The notes under the pieces are model-generated. The model had not been told where the DNA came from, searched no databases, and saw only the letters and a list, made by a program, of their open reading frames with translations. A stretch of 64,000 nt of DNA, taken from NCBI GenBank assembly GCA_033557465.1, contig CM066035.1:919780235-919844234 (forward strand), in the 5' to 3' direction. The stretch comes from Ichthyophis bannanicus (Eukaryota; Chordata; Amphibia; Gymnophiona; Ichthyophiidae). Of this stretch, positions 63,861-64,000 are shown one piece after another (within the stretch, counting starts at the first letter, position 1; each line of letters opens with the position of its first letter). The translations under genes were made by a program, and so were the position numbers.

Positions 63861-64000
63861 GCGGCTTCTTGCAAGGGTTTACCCGGCTTAGGAATCATCG
63901 CTATAAGAGCCTCTCGCTGAGAGGGGGGTAGCGGCTCCCCCCGCAGAACCTCATTAAAAAGTACTACCAGAGTTGGAGCTAATTGAGTAAGGAATTTTTT
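63861..64000 (-). pseudogene. L1/Tx1 RT N-terminal part, at the window edge
   Basis: Read on the - strand: KKFLTQLAPTLVVLFNEVLR, then LPPSQREALIAMIPKPGKP. This is the fingers-domain start of the same Tx1-like RT. It is separated from YRPISLL at 62214 by the inserted CR1. It continues off the window. Confidence 0.7.

Larger units (their letters stand above)
52617..64000 (-). mobile_element. L1/Tx1-clade LINE, split by later insertions
   Basis: The 3' end is at left: TTTTTTGTTTGTTTGTTTAT (an A-rich tail in sense) and a C-rich, in sense G-rich, 3'UTR at 52745-52860. Coding sequence resumes after the LTR element at 59826 and runs to the window edge. It is interrupted by an L2 tail (60328-60504) and a CR1 (62216-63860). 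ATAC at the LTR junction joins the halves. A G-rich 3'UTR plus the RT features place it in the L1/Tx1 group. Its 5' part is beyond the window. Confidence 0.75.

Noticed and set aside
1..64000. CRISPR arrays, bacterial operons or phage modules
   Set aside because: No regularly spaced direct repeats or prokaryotic gene organisation; intron-bearing ATP6AP2 and LINE/DIRS content show vertebrate DNA.

Overview
This is vertebrate nuclear DNA. One host-gene anchor is visible: the last coding exon of ATP6AP2 (renin/prorenin receptor) at 8924-9118 on the + strand, followed by its 3'UTR with paired AATAAA signals near 10838-10850. Almost everything else is transposable elements. The mix is CR1 and L2 LINEs, L1/Tx1 LINEs, DIRS tyrosine-recombinase retroelements, a dUTPase-bearing Gypsy-like LTR element, PIF/Harbinger-like and hAT DNA transposons, a CORE-SINE and Penelope-like hairpin ends. 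That repertoire suggests an amphibian, most likely a caecilian. The species call is inference from repeat content, not from a diagnostic host sequence.

Layout. 1-6180: a DIRS element (family 1) split by an almost full-length L2 (883-4571), then a stray family-2 DIRS terminus. 6185-7160: a decayed L1/Tx1 LINE. 7160-10870: ATP6AP2 intron, last exon and 3'UTR. 10870-15454: LINE debris (L2 and CR1 on both strands) and one Penelope-like ribozyme relic. 15455-30128: one CR1 on the - strand, recognisable from its ORF1 start to its 3' end, cut by six later insertions: a Harbinger-like element; a Penelope-like hairpin that itself holds a DIRS, which holds a hAT; two inverted CR1 copies; and an L2. 30129-35520: a second DIRS. 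36006-64000: a second nest, in which a CR1 fragment carrying a CORE-SINE is hit by a second CR1. That CR1 is hit by a Harbinger-like element (38002-49592) containing a nearly intact DIRS (38109-45897) containing a hAT (39027-41034). The same CR1 is also hit by two L2s, the second of which holds an L1/Tx1, which holds the LTR element, an L2 tail and a late CR1.

The youngest and most informative elements are the LTR element (52983-59829) and the DIRS at 38109-45897. The two LTRs differ by only about three substitutions and one 4-bp indel. The LTR element encodes gag, protease, dUTPase, RT and RNase H but no integrase that I can find, and its pol frame runs on through the polypurine tract deep into the 3' LTR. 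The DIRS keeps gag, RT/RNase H, tyrosine recombinase, inverted termini and the internal complementary region. Its visible lesions are a hAT insertion and one stop codon in the RT. The most unusual structural signal is a Penelope-like insertion (17709-22330) with a 15-bp target duplication and inverted arms, each carrying a hammerhead-ribozyme-like core; the core in the right arm matches the consensus.
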